NCBI GenBank assembly: GCA_030528625.1
Contig: JAUMYN010000001.1
Coordinates: 372,001 to 436,000 of the forward strand
Length of the DNA stretch: 64,000 nucleotides
Source of the DNA: Candidatus Saccharimonadota bacterium
Lineage (GTDB): Bacteria > Patescibacteriota > Saccharimonadia > Saccharimonadales > Saccharimonadaceae
Direction of reading: 5' to 3'
Part shown: in pieces, positions 52,944 through 62,228 of the stretch
Layout of the letters: the number at the start of each line of letters is the position of its first letter
Position numbering within the stretch: the first letter of the stretch is position 1
Made by a program: the position numbers and the translations under genes
Notes under the pieces: model-generated
Database searches by the model: none
Told to the model about the DNA's origin: nothing
Seen by the model: only the letters and a program-made list of their open reading frames with translations

Positions 52944-53708
52944 ATGGATCGACGCCAGCGGACAGCTAGGGTAGTCCACGAAGTGACCAACTCCGCCTTT
53001 TGGCTTGGCAATGAAACCTTTATGCCAGATTATCCGCCCATGCGGCTGGCGCGCTTCGCCATGAAAGCCGCCGGCATCAACCCCTATGCGATCCTGCGCA
53101 ACCTATTCTTCGACAAGAAAGTCATCGCCATCAACGGCGAATCAGTCGTCGTTACTGGCGAAGTCCCCAATACAATCGACAAGCACATGTTTCGCCGTCC
53201 GCACCATATGTCGCTCGAGCAGTTCCGCGGTAGCGTCGAACGCGAAATTAAGCTCTTGCAGCATTATTTGAGCGGCATTGCACTTGCCACCACCGTCGCC
53301 ATCAAACCAGCGCACTGCTTTCGACCGCGCCGCCTTAATGGAATGCCAGCTGTTACGCAAACGCAGCCAAAACTCAACCTTGAACACCACGTAGCACTGA
53401 ACTTGATGGACCTTGCCATTCCGCAATCGGGCAAACCTCGCCTCAGTGACGCTCTCGTGCGCAATCTCGAAGCCCTCCTGGTCGGCAGCGAGCTCCTTAT
53501 GGAGGAGCAGGGGATGCTACCTGATATTTCAGGGCATTCGGGTAATCTTCGCATTGCCCCAGACGGGACGCTGACGCTCATCGATGTCATGCCACTCTAC
53601 ACGGGCGGCGGACGCCTGGTTGGCGACACTGTTTCCGACCCACTGCCTCATACCAAACGAAAGCTCGCTCACATCGAGACGCTCATCGGTCGCTACGGCG
53701 CTGATTAA
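52944..53708 (+). CDS. Protein-kinase-like fold protein, unknown substrate
   Basis: The 254-residue protein ends with a HSGNLRIAPDGTLTLIDVMPL segment that matches the catalytic-loop and DFG-like region of kinase-like (YrbL/APH-type) folds: His, then Asn, then Ile-Asp. The N-terminal part is helical with no clear glycine loop, though FFDKKVIAINGESVVVTG may be the small lobe. TATAAT ends 7 nt before the ATG. The assignment is by motif only. Confidence 0.55.
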   Translation: MDRRQRTARVVHEVTNSAFWLGNETFMPDYPPMRLARFAMKAAGINPYAILRNLFFDKKVIAINGESVVVTGEVPNTIDKHMFRRPHHMSLEQFRGSVEREIKLLQHYLSGIALATTVAIKPAHCFRPRRLNGMPAVTQTQPKLNLEHHVALNLMDLAIPQSGKPRLSDALVRNLEALLVGSELLMEEQGMLPDISGHSGNLRIAPDGTLTLIDVMPLYTGGGRLVGDTVSDPLPHTKRKLAHIETLIGRYGAD

Positions 53709-53841
53709 CTGTCATCATGCACCGCATCAACCTTCCTCTGTCCAGCGCTCATCCCACATTCTGCCGTATAAAAAAGTCTCATACCATTTCATTGCAAAAA
53801 TTGTTAAATCCATGCTATAATTAAAGTGTCATACGACTTGC

Positions 53842-53870
53842 TTGACACTAAAATTTAATTGTTATATAAT
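53842..53870 (+). promoter_or_regulatory. Consensus promoter upstream of sigma-region-4 gene
   Basis: TTGACA (53842-53847), a 17-nt spacer and TATAAT (53865-53870) match consensus fully. A second promoter (TTGCAA, 18 nt, TATAAT ending near 53819) precedes it. The leader is about 55 nt. The rest of the 220-nt gap holds no gene. Confidence 0.85.
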
Positions 53871-53929
53871 AGGCATAGTCATTATAGAAATAATAATTCC
53901 GCGGTGAGGCAGAGAGGATATACTACATC

Positions 53930-54988
53930 ATGAGCGAGACGAAAGATAACGCACAGACACAGCTTGTAGAAGCGGTGAAGGCGGCTCTGTCTCACGTATC
54001 ACAAGAACGCGAAAAAGAAATTATCAGCCGGCGCTTCGGCCTCTATGACCGTAAGGAAACGCTGGAGCAAATTGGCGACATGCTGGGCATCACTCGCGAA
54101 CGGGTGCGCCAGCTGGAAAAGGCTATTCTGGTGCGTCTGCGGCTGTTGGCAGCCGACGGCCAGATGCCGCTGGTGGCTGCGGCCGAAAAAATGATTATCA
54201 CCCACCTGTCGGAAATGGGCCGAGCCGCTCGAATGCAAGACCTGGCTGATCACCTCATCGGCCGTCTGGCTTCGGCTACTGAAAAATCGCATGTCGCTTT
54301 TCTCGCTGAATTGACACCAACGATTACCATCATCAATGAAAACGACGATTTCTATCAAGCGGCGGCTATTGACACGGTCGGTGATGAAAAATCAGTAAAA
54401 AAGCAGATCACCGACATCGCCAAAGCCATCAAAGCACACGGCGAGCCAATTACCGCCGAGCAATTGCATGCCAAGCTAAGCTACGAACACCCATCGCACA
54501 TCGCGGCACTAGCCTCAATGAGCAAGAAGTTGGCCGAACTGAAAGGGAACTGGGGGCTGGTCAGCTGGCCGACCGTCAACCCCAAGACGATTCGCGACAA
54601 GATTTTCGTTATCCTGGACGACCGCGGCAAGCCGATGCACTTTTCCGACATCGCCAAAGCCATCAAGGACAGCGATTTCAAGCGCAAGAACGTCACTACC
54701 CAGGCAATTCATAATGAGCTGATCAAAGACAAGCGCTTCGTGCTGATTGGCCGAGGTATTTACGCCCTAAACACCTGGGGCTACAGCAGCGGCACGGTCG
54801 CTGAGACTATCGCCGAAGTGCTGAAAAAGGCCGGTCAACCGCTGCATCGCGATGAAATCGTTAAGCAGGTCATGAGCAGCCGCCAAGTCAAAGAGACCAC
54901 GGTACTGCTCAATCTCCAGTCCAAACCGCAATTCCAGCGCGTCGCTAAGGCCACCTATATTTTCGCCGATCCGTCGCAGCCGCAATAA
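53930..54988 (+). CDS. Sigma-70 region 4 plus HARE-HTH (RpoE/delta-like) protein
   Basis: The 352-residue protein begins with a sigma region 4 helix-turn-helix: EREKEIISRRFGLYDRKETLEQIGDMLGITRERVRQLEKAIL (25-66). It lacks regions 2 and 3. The second half carries two HARE-HTH modules (about 150-215 and 220-345), as in the RNA polymerase delta subunit, with GKPMHFSDIAKAI and GQPLHRDEIVKQVM. It may bind promoter -35 regions or polymerase as an accessory factor. Two strong promoters precede it, so expression is probably high. Confidence 0.8.
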   Translation: MSETKDNAQTQLVEAVKAALSHVSQEREKEIISRRFGLYDRKETLEQIGDMLGITRERVRQLEKAILVRLRLLAADGQMPLVAAAEKMIITHLSEMGRAARMQDLADHLIGRLASATEKSHVAFLAELTPTITIINENDDFYQAAAIDTVGDEKSVKKQITDIAKAIKAHGEPITAEQLHAKLSYEHPSHIAALASMSKKLAELKGNWGLVSWPTVNPKTIRDKIFVILDDRGKPMHFSDIAKAIKDSDFKRKNVTTQAIHNELIKDKRFVLIGRGIYALNTWGYSSGTVAETIAEVLKKAGQPLHRDEIVKQVMSSRQVKETTVLLNLQSKPQFQRVAKATYIFADPSQPQ

Positions 54989-55041
54989 GACGCTTCTGCT
55001 TGCCAAATTAACAGAGGTATGGTACAATCAAGACAGATTGT

Positions 55042-57699
55042 ATGGAAATTGTCGTGTCGTTGTTCAATTTTATTCTCCAGTGGTACGTCTGGATGCCTTT
55101 GGTGGCGATACTGTCATACCTGACCTGGCGTAATTACCAGCGGCTCGACGATGCACCATCGATCGAAAGCACGCTGATGATACTTGAAATACCGCGCGCT
55201 AATGACAAGAAGGAACTCGCCGCCGAGCAACTCTTTGCCAGCCTGCACGGTATTTTGCGCGACAAGAAGGAACTGAAACTTTCAGGCGGACGGCAAGAAC
55301 ACTTGAGCTTTGAGATCGCTTCTGTCAATGGCCAGATTCGGTTTTATGTCTGGGTACCAAAATCCCTCCAGCGATTCGTGGAGGGGCAAATCTATGCGCA
55401 GTATCCAACAGTGCAGATACACACTGCTGACGAAGATTACACCGAACATCAACGAGAGCACTCCGTCGTGTATACTTCAGAACTGACGGTAACGGCGCCA
55501 GAGTTCCTGCCGATTCGCACCTTTCAGACTTTCGAGGTCGATCCGCTCGCCGGCATCACAGGAACACTCGCGAAACTTGAGGCAACGGGAGAAGAGTTGT
55601 GGATTCAGGTCTTAGTGCGGCCGATTGCCGACGATTGGCATCAAGCAGCCGATCGCTGGATTGCCGGCCTCAAGCGAGGAAGGGCATCGTTGCTGCCGGG
55701 TCTTGGCGGTAGCCTGCAATGGCTCAGCGGCATTCTTGAGGCGCTATGGCGGCCGCCCGAGCAGGGGAGCAGCGGGGATCGCATTGAACTATCGGAGCGC
55801 GACAAAACTCGCATCGCCGAAGCTGAGAAGAAAACCACTAAACTGGGCTACGATGTCAAAATCCGCTTAGCTTATCTTGGCGACAGCCAAACCAATGCCA
55901 AGCTGCACATGCAAGCGCTGGTTGGCGCTTTCAAACAATTCAACTCGACCAATCTCAACGGTTTCAAGGCGACTAAGGCGGTGTTTGGCAGAGAATCGCT
56001 TGAGAAATATCGCCGACGCCTCTTTTACGGCGAGGGCTTTATTCTCAATATAGAAGAACTAGCCTCAGTATTCCATCTGCCGCATACGAATGTCGAGACA
56101 CCAAACATCGTCTGGGCCAGCGCCAAAACCGCCGAACCGCCGGCCAAGCTGCCGGTTATTACTGGAAACGATACGACCGACGATCATATCTCGGCTTTTG
56201 GCGTTACCAATTTTCGCGGCATCAACCATCAGTTCGGCATGTTGCGCTATGACCGCTCGCGCCACGTCTATATCATCGGCCAAACCGGGGCAGGCAAGTC
56301 AGGGTTGCTCGAGCTGTTCGCGCTGTCGGATATTTTCCACAATCAAGGCTATGCCATCATCGACCCCCACGGCGATTTCGCCATCAACAACATGAAATTT
56401 ATCCCCGGCTCTCGGCTGCAAGATGTCGTGTATTTTAATCCAGCCGACACCGCCTATCCACTCGGCTTTAACCCGCTAGAAGTGACCAACCCGAACCAAA
56501 AAACCAATATCTCCTCCGAGGTGATCGGCGTACTCAAACGCATGTTCGGCGACTCCTGGGGGCCGCGCCTGGAGTATATTTTGCGCTATACTATCCTGGC
56601 GCTACTAGATCGGCCAGAAACCACCATGCTCGATATTACTCGCATGCTCACCGATAAGTCTTTCCGCCAAGAAACGCTCGGCTACTGTAAGGATACGGTA
56701 GTTTTGCAATTTTGGAACGTTGAATTCGCCAGCTGGAATGATAAGTTCGTCGCCGAAGCCGTTGCGCCAGTGCTAAACAAGGTTGGCGCCTTTACTGCCA
56801 ATCCGATCATCCGCAATATCGTCGGCCAGCCAAAATCAACCTTTAACATTCGACAGATCATGGACGAGGGCAAGATTCTGATCGTTAATCTATCCAAGGG
56901 CCTCATCGGCGAAGACAATGCCGCCATCCTTGGCTCGTTCCTAGTCACCAAAATCCAGCTGGCCGCCATGAGTCGGTCCGACATCCCGGATATTCGCGAC
57001 CGCCGACCATTTTACCTCTACGTCGACGAATTTCAAAATTTCGCCACCGATTCCTTTGCCACCATTCTATCCGAAGCGAGGAAATACGGTCTTAATCTGA
57101 CGGTCGCCAACCAATATATTTCACAAATGACCGAAACAGTGCGCGACGCGGTGTTCGGCAATGTCGGCACCATGATTTCCTTCCGCGTCTCGGCCGACGA
57201 CGCGCCGATCTTGGCTAAACAGTTCGAGCCGAGCTTTGAGGCCATGGACTTGCTGCAGATGCACAATCGCAATTTCGTCATCAACATGGTAATTGGCGGT
57301 GAAAAAGCCCAGGCCTTCTCTGGACGCACCCTGGAACTGCCGCCGATTCAGGCTGATAACACCTTGCGCATCATTGAACAATCTCGCCGCTACTACGCGC
57401 GCGACCGCAGCGATATTGAGCAGGCGATCGCCCGCATTATCCAGCCACCAGCACCCGCCAAGCCAGCACTGCCAGCAGCCACTAAGCCAACAGCGGTGAC
57501 GCAGCGACCAGCCGCAGCGCAGCCATCACACACCGATGCAGCCACGCCAACAACTGCGCTGCCGCCAGTTGTTCCCGACAGCGAAATCGTCCTGCGTATC
57601 GACCACCCAACGACCGACGACGGCTCTCAGCAAACCGCAGCCGATACCGACGCGGCCCCAGCCAAAAAACGACGCCGACGCCGACGCGCGGCTCGCTAG
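55042..57699 (+). CDS. TraG/HerA-type coupling ATPase (type IV secretion-like)
   Basis: The 885-residue protein has one N-terminal membrane helix (about 8-27), a long region of about 380 residues without known fold, then a HerA/VirD4-type ATPase with Walker A GQTGAGKSG near 417, DPHGDF after it, and Walker B YLYVDEFQNF near 657. A Pro/Ala-rich tail ends in KKRRRRRRAAR. Such ATPases move DNA or proteins through type IV secretion or conjugation systems. No other secretion genes are next to it. TTGCCA, 17 nt and TACAAT lie upstream. Confidence 0.85.
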   Translation: MEIVVSLFNFILQWYVWMPLVAILSYLTWRNYQRLDDAPSIESTLMILEIPRANDKKELAAEQLFASLHGILRDKKELKLSGGRQEHLSFEIASVNGQIRFYVWVPKSLQRFVEGQIYAQYPTVQIHTADEDYTEHQREHSVVYTSELTVTAPEFLPIRTFQTFEVDPLAGITGTLAKLEATGEELWIQVLVRPIADDWHQAADRWIAGLKRGRASLLPGLGGSLQWLSGILEALWRPPEQGSSGDRIELSERDKTRIAEAEKKTTKLGYDVKIRLAYLGDSQTNAKLHMQALVGAFKQFNSTNLNGFKATKAVFGRESLEKYRRRLFYGEGFILNIEELASVFHLPHTNVETPNIVWASAKTAEPPAKLPVITGNDTTDDHISAFGVTNFRGINHQFGMLRYDRSRHVYIIGQTGAGKSGLLELFALSDIFHNQGYAIIDPHGDFAINNMKFIPGSRLQDVVYFNPADTAYPLGFNPLEVTNPNQKTNISSEVIGVLKRMFGDSWGPRLEYILRYTILALLDRPETTMLDITRMLTDKSFRQETLGYCKDTVVLQFWNVEFASWNDKFVAEAVAPVLNKVGAFTANPIIRNIVGQPKSTFNIRQIMDEGKILIVNLSKGLIGEDNAAILGSFLVTKIQLAAMSRSDIPDIRDRRPFYLYVDEFQNFATDSFATILSEARKYGLNLTVANQYISQMTETVRDAVFGNVGTMISFRVSADDAPILAKQFEPSFEAMDLLQMHNRNFVINMVIGGEKAQAFSGRTLELPPIQADNTLRIIEQSRRYYARDRSDIEQAIARIIQPPAPAKPALPAATKPTAVTQRPAAAQPSHTDAATPTTALPPVVPDSEIVLRIDHPTTDDGSQQTAADTDAAPAKKRRRRRRAAR

Positions 57700-57706
57700 A
57701 TCGGGC

Positions 57707-59242
57707 TTAGTAATAACGCCACTGGCGCATATCAGCCGTATAGACCTCGATGATGCGCGGATGCAGCAGGGAAGAGGTCGGGAGTCGCTCTAGCTGGTGC
57801 GACTCGGTGAGCACTGCATACTCCAACATCGACTTGCGGTAGTGGCGCAGGCCAGGCGGCAGCGGCTGCGCTAGCACTGCCTGGCGGCTGGGCGCCGACA
57901 GCACAAAGCCCCACTCGCCAAACGACGGCACATTGACACTAAACGGTATGACGTGGCGGCCGGGCTGAGCTGCCGCAACCGTACTAGCCACCGTCTGAAA
58001 AGCCCGCGGCGAAAAGTATGACGACGTCGCCTGGGTGAGCATCACCCCCTGCGGCCGTAATAGATGGGTAACCTGACGATATAACTGCTCGGAGTACAGT
58101 TTGGCCAGCCGCTCGTTGGATGGATCTACCAAATCGATCAGCACCGCGTCATAGCGCGCAGCGGTTTCAAAAGCATAGAGAAATGCGTCCTGATTGATAA
58201 TGGACACCTTGGGACTGCGTAGCGCATCGCTATTAACCTCGCGCAACAAATGATGCTCCCGGCCCAGCGTCGTTACCTCGGCATCAATATCCACCAGGTC
58301 GATCCGCTCAACGCTATCATATTTCAACACCTCGCGCGCCAGCAGCCCATCGCCGCCGCCCATGATGAGCACCGTCTTGGGCGCCGCTACCGAGCTCAGC
58401 GCTACATGCGCCAGCGCCTCGTGATAGCGTGCTTCATCGAGGCTAGAAAATTGCAGATGATGGTTCAAAAACAGCCGTCGATCTTGACCATACTGCGTCA
58501 TGACAATTTTTTGATAGGGCGATTGCCGATACAGCACCACTGGATCGCGGTAGGAGCGCGCGTCAATCGTCCGCTCTAGCCAGCTGGCAGCAAAAAACAG
58601 CCCTATGAGCAGCACCGCCGCCACACCGCCCGCTGCCAACACGCGCCGCGAGGCCTTCAGTTGCAACAAAATCATCACCGCCACCACAATATTAAGCGTG
58701 GCGATCAGATAGGCGCTGCGCATCAAACCCAAGTGGGGCAGGAGCAGCAGCGGAAATACCAGCGATGCCACCAACGCCCCAAAATAATCAATCGCCAGGA
58801 TTTTACTCAATAGTTCAACCGACGATTTGCGGCCCAAAGCAGTAAACATCTTCACTAGCAGGGGAATTTCTAGCCCGATCAGCACCCCAATCAGCAGACT
58901 TATTAGCGAGAAAATCAGCCAGTGGAGCTTAGTGAAGCTAAAGCCCGCATACAGCAACAGTACCGAATTGCCGCCGATCAGGCCCAATAAAATTTCATTG
59001 ACCGCAAAGCTAGTCGCCGGCCGCCAGCGAATAGCTCGCACCAAAAGCGACCCCACACCCATACCGAACAACGTAATGCCAGTCGCCAGACTAAAGCTCA
59101 GAATAGAATCGCCAATCAGATACGACGCAGCAGTGCCAAGAATCAACTCATAGACCAGACCACCAATGGCCACCAATAGCGCCGCTGCAAACAGCGCGGT
59201 ATTCTCTCGAGACTGTGCCGTACGACTGCGTGCCACTAGCAC
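57707..59242 (-). CDS. speE: Membrane-type spermidine synthase
   Basis: The 511-residue protein has about seven N-terminal membrane helices (18-215) followed by a spermidine synthase domain with VLIMGGGDGLLAREVLKY, IDLVDIDAEV and VLIDLVDPSNERLAKLY. It transfers an aminopropyl group from decarboxylated SAM to a diamine. The start is a GTG 5 nt after the DUF350 stop. It ends 7 nt from the convergent ATPase gene. Confidence 0.88.
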   Translation of the reverse strand: MLVARSRTAQSRENTALFAAALLVAIGGLVYELILGTAASYLIGDSILSFSLATGITLFGMGVGSLLVRAIRWRPATSFAVNEILLGLIGGNSVLLLYAGFSFTKLHWLIFSLISLLIGVLIGLEIPLLVKMFTALGRKSSVELLSKILAIDYFGALVASLVFPLLLLPHLGLMRSAYLIATLNIVVAVMILLQLKASRRVLAAGGVAAVLLIGLFFAASWLERTIDARSYRDPVVLYRQSPYQKIVMTQYGQDRRLFLNHHLQFSSLDEARYHEALAHVALSSVAAPKTVLIMGGGDGLLAREVLKYDSVERIDLVDIDAEVTTLGREHHLLREVNSDALRSPKVSIINQDAFLYAFETAARYDAVLIDLVDPSNERLAKLYSEQLYRQVTHLLRPQGVMLTQATSSYFSPRAFQTVASTVAAAQPGRHVIPFSVNVPSFGEWGFVLSAPSRQAVLAQPLPPGLRHYRKSMLEYAVLTESHQLERLPTSSLLHPRIIEVYTADMRQWRYY

Positions 59243-59247
59243 CGCCG

Positions 59248-59502
59248 CTAACTCAGAATTGTCCCGGCGATAATGATAGCTATCGCAATAGCCACGCCGC
59301 CAACCGCCGCACCGAGACCAACATTATTGTCCTCCACCAGCTCTTTTCTAAGATCAAGCCGGAACAGCCGATTGATGACAGCCGCAAAAAGCATCAGCAG
59401 CACCATACCCAAGAAGGCATAGGCCACCGTCGCCAGGAACACCTCCAGCGACAAACCACTGGTCTCGCTTTTTTGTATCATAATGGTTGCTATTGTGTTC
59501 AT
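59248..59502 (-). CDS. DUF350 membrane protein
   Basis: The product is 84 residues from an ATG with AAAGGAGGAAG upstream. Two membrane helices (about 22-42 and 58-82) and the DNNVGLGAAVGGVAIAIAIIIAG segment fit DUF350. It lies between speE and the DUF4178 gene, a linkage common in polyamine clusters. Function not known; a small membrane partner of speE is likely. Confidence 0.85.
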   Translation of the reverse strand: MNTIATIMIQKSETSGLSLEVFLATVAYAFLGMVLLMLFAAVINRLFRLDLRKELVEDNNVGLGAAVGGVAIAIAIIIAGTILS

Positions 59503-59518
59503 ACTTCCTCCTTTATCA

Positions 59519-60202
59519 TTATTTTCCAACCCCGCTACTACCACCGCCATATATGCTGCGGCTCCCCGTGTTGTCCGAGGTATCGCTATCAAATATCGCT
59601 ATCAGCAGCGCGATCACAAAGACAATAACATACAACCACCACGAGTCCTCCCAATTACGCTGTATCGGAACGATGCGTTTGCCGAACAGCGCCTTTTGCC
59701 GAGGGACCGACAGTCGTGTTTTTTGGTATACGTCGTATTCGCGATTATTGTATTTTTCAAGCGTTAAAAGGGTTTGTTTGCCATTGGCGCTGCTCGACAG
59801 CGTCGCATAGATCATCTCTTCGCCCTCGAATACCTGATAGGCATTTTTACCCTGTATTTTAACGATCGTTCCCCGACCGGCCTCATTAACCGTGACCTGC
59901 CGCGCCCGACCTGCTTCATCAGTCAACGTCATCGTCATGCCGACCCGCAGTTTCTCAGGATCAATTTTTTCAACAAAGTGCACTGGCTCATACAGCGCCG
60001 CCTTCTGAGTATCGTGATCGTATTCCACCCAACAGTCGTAATCATCAAAACCCGTTAGTTCCCATTCCTCCCAGTAATACCAGCGTGATTCTTTGGCGTC
60101 CCATTCCTTGAACAACAGACAGCCGACCACCCGTAAATTGGTCTTGTTGCCCCGCAACTGTTCGTTAATCTTCAATCGCGCCTTGGTTCTGGCTCGTATC
60201 AT
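59519..60202 (-). CDS. DUF4178 membrane-anchored protein
   Basis: The 227-residue protein has a basic N-terminus, a strand-rich body with RWYYWEEWELTGFDDYDCWVEYD (the DUF4178 aromatic motif), and a single C-terminal membrane helix (about 188-205) ending in a Gly/Ser tail. It overlaps the end of speD by four bases. Members of this family travel with speE and DUF350; the activity is unknown. Confidence 0.85.
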   Translation of the reverse strand: MIRARTKARLKINEQLRGNKTNLRVVGCLLFKEWDAKESRWYYWEEWELTGFDDYDCWVEYDHDTQKAALYEPVHFVEKIDPEKLRVGMTMTLTDEAGRARQVTVNEAGRGTIVKIQGKNAYQVFEGEEMIYATLSSSANGKQTLLTLEKYNNREYDVYQKTRLSVPRQKALFGKRIVPIQRNWEDSWWLYVIVFVIALLIAIFDSDTSDNTGSRSIYGGGSSGVGK

Positions 60203-60549
60203 AGCAGCACCTCCTCAGTCACTGCTTGCTCGGCCAAAAACAGCTCTTGCGCTGCCATCGTCAAGTGCTGCCGCTGCGTCGAGGGCAGGGGACGGCAGGT
60301 GCTAAGCGTGAGATAGGCCACTCCTTGCTCTGGCCACGTATGAATGGCGATATGGGACTCCTCGAGGAGAAGGGCAGTACTTATCCCCTGTGGCATAAAG
60401 CGATGCGACACTGCTTCCAGGGGATGCAGCCCAGCAGCACGCACCAGCGCGGCGAGGCCAGCCTCTATGTGCGACTCATCGTCAAGCAGCTGCGACGAAC
60501 CACCAGACAGCTTAATAGTGAGAGATTGGACACTGACCGCCTCAGACAT
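60199..60549 (-). CDS. speD: S-adenosylmethionine decarboxylase proenzyme
   Basis: The product is 116 residues from the ATG at 60549, 9 nt after TATAAT. Its LLEESHIAIHTWPEQG segment gives the self-cleaving Glu-Ser bond (Ser65 becomes pyruvoyl), His70 and the later Cys85 in TLSTC. It supplies decarboxylated SAM to SpeE. The operon order speD-DUF4178-DUF350-speE is compact. Confidence 0.93.
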   Translation of the reverse strand: MSEAVSVQSLTIKLSGGSSQLLDDESHIEAGLAALVRAAGLHPLEAVSHRFMPQGISTALLLEESHIAIHTWPEQGVAYLTLSTCRPLPSTQRQHLTMAAQELFLAEQAVTEEVLL

Positions 60550-60611
60550 ACTGATCGTATTATAGCACAGAACTGCCCGCCGGGCCACACAACAACGCAC
60601 CGGTATAAGAC

Positions 60612-60631
60612 GAACAAAAAGCGAACTAAAG
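60612..60631. repeat. 20-bp direct repeat, left copy
   Basis: GAACAAAAAGCGAACTAAAG, identical to the copy at 61267-61286. The two lie 655 bp apart and bound the gene-poor stretch. Confidence 0.7.
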
Positions 60632-61266
60632 CTACGTCGTCACATCTTCGGGAGCATCATCCAATATATTCCGCGCATACCTAGCAACTGAAGCCGCGGC
60701 ATGCCGCATTCGGGACGACGCCCAGGAGGGAAACGAGCGCGGAACCTAAAGCAGAGCGGCAACATAAAACGTACCGATAGACCTCAAACAAACCGCTCCA
60801 TATGATAAAAGGGGTGTCCGTCCGGTTGATCCATCTTGTGTCGCACAATGTTTCTTTTACGTAATATAAAAAGCCGGCCCGGAAGGTATCAGCCAATCGT
60901 CCATACAGAGTGCTGACGGGTATACTTTCAACTATTAGCGGGGGAGTTTTGCCCTGATGCTAATCATCCCATAGGAGCTGCGCGCACTTTAACAACAAAC
61001 CTAGTATCTCCTCATTAAGATCCCAGCACACCAGAGTCAGTCAAAATCCGCAGCTCTGCGACCGTCCAACGTCTGAGCTTCGTCATTTTTTACAACAACT
61101 AGCCGAAAAGCTTCTTAATTATCCACAAGCAACCCAGCTTGTTATGGCGACGATTATTTGACTTTTTCTCACTTTGTTTCCCTGCTCCCCTATTCTGCTA
61201 TCACCCATTATTTGCTTTTTTGGTATTTTTATGAAATAAATATGTTTTTACCACTTACCAGAAATA

Positions 61267-61286
61267 GAACAAAAAGCGAACTAAAG
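61267..61286. repeat. 20-bp direct repeat, right copy
   Basis: Exact second copy of the element at 60612-60631. It lies 31 bp beyond the ftsQ stop codon. Confidence 0.7.
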
Positions 61287-61316
61287 GAGCAGAGTACTCC
61301 CCTCCTCGACTCCCTG

Positions 61317-62228
61317 CTAGCGGTAAAAGACCCGCTGATCAACCCTTACATCAATCGAGCGCGGCTGCTGACCAGCCTGCCTCATCCAAGCGAACGCCCG
61401 CACCGCCTGCTCCACCTGAGCTCGAGCTTCCCTGTCCTGGGTCATGATGATCACTGTTGGACTGTCTTTGATGCGAAATTGAATCTGACGAATCGCGCCC
61501 TGAGGCAATACGGCCTCCTGAACGGGCAGTCCCTGTTTGGCGAGTAGCGCCACGCTTTGGCCCAGAAAACTGAGAAAGCGGCGATTTACCACCTCTTGGC
61601 CGCCAGTTGTCGGCACCCCGCTTTCGTCTCGCACCACCACCGATGGAGCAGCAAAATAATTCTTTTCAAAAGTCACGCCATCTTCATCGACAAAATAGGT
61701 TTTCTGCGCCGACCACTGAGCGACTGGCTGACGAAATGTCAGCTTGAGTCGAGCCGACGCCAGACCGCCAGCCTCCAGGCGCACCGTCTTGACCTCAGGT
61801 GCTTGCTCCAGAAAATAAGCTGTTAGGGCAGTATGATCCAACAAGAAGCGCAGGCGCTCCGCTGGCCGTTGCTGAAAATACGCCCCCAAAACCACCCGAT
61901 ATGACTGGGCGGCACGACCACTGGCTGCATCGGGCGTCAACACCTCAGCTGTCACCGCCAGCTGCCATAACAGACTCAATATCGCCGCGACGCCCGCCAA
62001 ACTCATCGCTAACCAACGCCCTAGTTGCTGCCGCCGCTGCACCAGCTGATGTGTCGCTAGGCGCTCGGAAGCCTCAGCTGGCGTTGCCGCTTGACGAGTG
62101 TTCAACGGCCGGTGGCGACGATAGGCCGCGGAAACACTGGCCGCTGGAGCTTGTTCTGCGACAGCCTGCTGTCGCCGCCGGGCAGCCTCTGCCCGACGAG
62201 TCGGTGGTGTATGGCGAAACAATTTCAT
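61317..62228 (-). CDS. ftsQ: FtsQ/DivIB-like cell division protein
   Basis: The 303-residue protein has a basic cytoplasmic N-terminus (about 1-70), one membrane helix (about 71-92), a POTRA-like region (HTALTAYFLEQAPEVKTVRLEA) and a terminal RSIDVRVDQRVFYR that matches the end of FtsQ/DivIB. These link early and late divisome proteins. It overlaps murG by four bases. Confidence 0.85.
   Translation of the reverse strand: MKLFRHTPPTRRAEAARRRQQAVAEQAPAASVSAAYRRHRPLNTRQAATPAEASERLATHQLVQRRQQLGRWLAMSLAGVAAILSLLWQLAVTAEVLTPDAASGRAAQSYRVVLGAYFQQRPAERLRFLLDHTALTAYFLEQAPEVKTVRLEAGGLASARLKLTFRQPVAQWSAQKTYFVDEDGVTFEKNYFAAPSVVVRDESGVPTTGGQEVVNRRFLSFLGQSVALLAKQGLPVQEAVLPQGAIRQIQFRIKDSPTVIIMTQDREARAQVEQAVRAFAWMRQAGQQPRSIDVRVDQRVFYR

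Larger units (their letters stand above)
60550..61316. other. Gene-poor region of 767 bp
   Basis: No recognisable gene lies here. Short frames (for example 60681-60896 on the minus strand) are broken and of lower GC than the rest. A TATACT hexamer (about 60921) and A/T-rich parts suggest relic promoters. A 20-bp direct repeat bounds most of it. The speD promoter sits at the left edge. This may be a decayed gene or an RNA I do not recognise. Confidence 0.5.

Noticed and set aside
60681-60896. A 71-codon frame on the minus strand in the gene-poor region
   Set aside because: It starts at TTG, has no promoter or ribosome site in place, odd composition and no recognisable similarity.
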